Assembly: GCA_036000545.1 (NCBI GenBank)
Contig: DASYVD010000134.1
Location: 1 to 13,922 of the forward strand
From: DASYVD01 sp036000545
Lineage (GTDB): Bacteria; Actinomycetota; UBA4738; CALAEC01
Direction: 5' to 3'
DNA length: 13,922 nucleotides
A program made the position numbers and the translations under genes. Each line of letters begins with the position of its first letter. Positions within the stretch are counted from its first letter, which is position 1. Below are positions 13,415 to 13,922 of the stretch, in pieces. The notes beneath the pieces were generated by a model. The model had not been told where the DNA came from. It saw only the letters and a program-made list of their open reading frames with translations, and did not search any database.

Positions 13415-13514
13415 AGATGGCGTGCCCACCGATTCTCCGCCAGATGATGTGCGGGGGGGAGGAGAGGCTGTAGCCGCATGTGCCAGAGAACGGTCCAGGC
13501 TCAGACTGCTGCCC

Positions 13515-13631
13515 ATGGCTCTTGAAACCCACTTCGCAAAGACCTCTGACGGTGCTCACATCGCTTATCAGGTTGTGGGTGACGGGCCGTTCGACCTTGT
13601 AGGGCACAAAAACCTCGGATCGGGCGCGTGA
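13515..13631 (+). pseudogene. Truncated alpha/beta hydrolase (cyclase-type) N-terminus
   Basis: From ATG 13515 it reads MALETHFAKTSDGAHIAYQV followed by VGDGPFDLV, the standard opening of actinobacterial alpha/beta-hydrolase proteins, many of which are fused to a class III adenylate/guanylate cyclase (usual continuation FVPGW or FIPGF). Here the homology stops at DLV and the frame ends nine codons later. No hydrolase nucleophile elbow or cyclase domain follows in any frame I checked. The break at about 13595 coincides with a possible repeat copy (F). Upstream in-frame GTG 13422 is possible, but the family start is 13515; no clear ribosome binding site is seen. Confidence 0.65.
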
Positions 13632-13640
13632 CCAGGTCTT
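13595..13640 (+). repeat. Possible repeat copy F (weak), facing copy C
   Basis: CCTTGTAGGGCACAAAAACC, then TCGGATCGGGCGCGTGACCAG. The second half matches the copy B sequence CGATCGGGGCCTGACCAG well, allowing one gap; the first half matches only at scattered positions. It begins exactly where the truncated hydrolase gene loses homology. Confidence 0.35.
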
Positions 13641-13784
13641 TCTGCGAGTTCGCTCGACCTGCTCCGCCTAGCGGCCACGATGGGGGGATCCAGACTGTTC
13701 ACCGGGCGAGACACCTGTTTCGTGAACATTGGCCGGTCACACCGGACCCATGGCCCGTCTTCCCCAACGGGCCGTGAACGAGGA

Positions 13785-13829
13785 ACCCGCTGGTGAGGCC
13801 ACCGATCGGAATAAATGCACCCTTCACGG
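13785..13829 (-). repeat. Dispersed repeat copy C
   Basis: On the minus strand it opens CCGTGAAGGGTGCATTTATT, then CCGATCGG, identical to copy B for 28 bases, and continues TGGCCTCACCAGCGGGTTCC against GGCCTGACCAGCGAGTTTCC in B. Confidence 0.85.
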
Positions 13830-13922
13830 TTGTGAGAACCGCCGGGCGTTGCCCATGTGCGGCCAAACTGCCGCCTGTACGTTCGCGAGGATCTGGCGGT
13901 CGTGGTTGGCATCGTGATGAAC
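13824..13922 (-). CDS. Possible 3' end of a minus-strand gene
   Basis: An open frame enters from the window edge and runs 32 codons (VHHDANHDRQILANVQAAVW, PHMGNARRFSQP) to a TGA at 13826-13824, which lies inside repeat copy C. Third-position GC is about 75 percent and the residue mix is protein-like. The upstream part and start are outside the window, so this may be a real C-terminus or a chance frame. No family is recognised. Confidence 0.3.
   Translation of the reverse strand, partial: VHHDANHDRQILANVQAAVWPHMGNARRFSQP

Noticed and set aside
11918..13829. CRISPR array or integron attC sites made by the repeated sequence
   Set aside because: Copies are few, irregularly spaced, of mixed orientation and diverged. 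There are no spacer-length intervals, no RYYYAAC/GTTRRRY core sites, and no cas or integrase gene in the window.
13729..13917. 62-codon plus-strand frame at the window end
   Set aside because: It crosses repeat copy C and has no motif or ribosome binding site.
1..13922. tRNA or rRNA genes
   Set aside because: No T-arm GGTTCGAATCC-type motif with a matching acceptor stem and no rRNA-like sequence was found on either strand by eye.

Overview
The window is high-GC DNA, most likely from an actinomycete-type bacterium, probably uncultured or environmental. The evidence is GC-rich third codon positions, GGAGG-type ribosome binding sites, actinobacterial-style secreted and STAND-ATPase proteins, and a perfect Gram-positive/actinobacterial LexA palindrome (TCGAAC-N4-GTTCGA). 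Lineage below phylum cannot be decided from the sequence. There is no tRNA, rRNA or CRISPR array.

Layout. (1) 1-369, minus strand: the 5' part of a secreted, sialidase/BNR-like protein running off the window. (2) 568-1394: an IS6-family element with clear terminal inverted repeats and a frameshifted transposase. (3) 1514-2344: a secreted GDSL/SGNH hydrolase, with a remnant of a GNAT acetyltransferase directly downstream. (4) 2473-3610: a second insertion sequence of DDE/rve (IS3/IS481-like) type, also with a single-base frameshift, abutting the GNAT remnant. (5) 3849-7247: a large STAND/AAA_16 ATPase with a TPR-like middle and a conserved C-terminal domain, a probable signal-responsive regulator. 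(6) 7357-11558: a tightly spaced co-directional run of membrane or exported proteins: a membrane-anchored protein made of two 51-residue tandem repeats, a small proline-rich secreted protein, a 603-residue carbohydrate-binding-like/IPT-TIG/FN3-like protein, and a TolB-like PD40 beta-propeller. (7) 11559-13922: a repeat-rich accessory segment with small genes. It holds a 109-bp MITE with an intact 4-bp target duplication, several copies of an unrecognised short repeat arranged as facing pairs, a zinc-ribbon gene with a LexA box over its predicted promoter, a two-gene operon of small proteins, and an alpha/beta-hydrolase (cyclase-type) gene truncated exactly where a repeat copy begins.

How it fits together. 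Region 6 looks like a surface or extracellular adhesion/scaffold operon, and the STAND ATPase next to it is a candidate regulator; this is inference from synteny only. Regions 2, 4 and 7 show repeated mobile-element activity and gene decay. Both transposases are broken by single-base differences, one in a C4 run, so sequencing error must be excluded before calling them pseudogenes. The most novel-looking items are the facing-pair repeat family and the putatively SOS-controlled zinc-ribbon gene lying between its copies.
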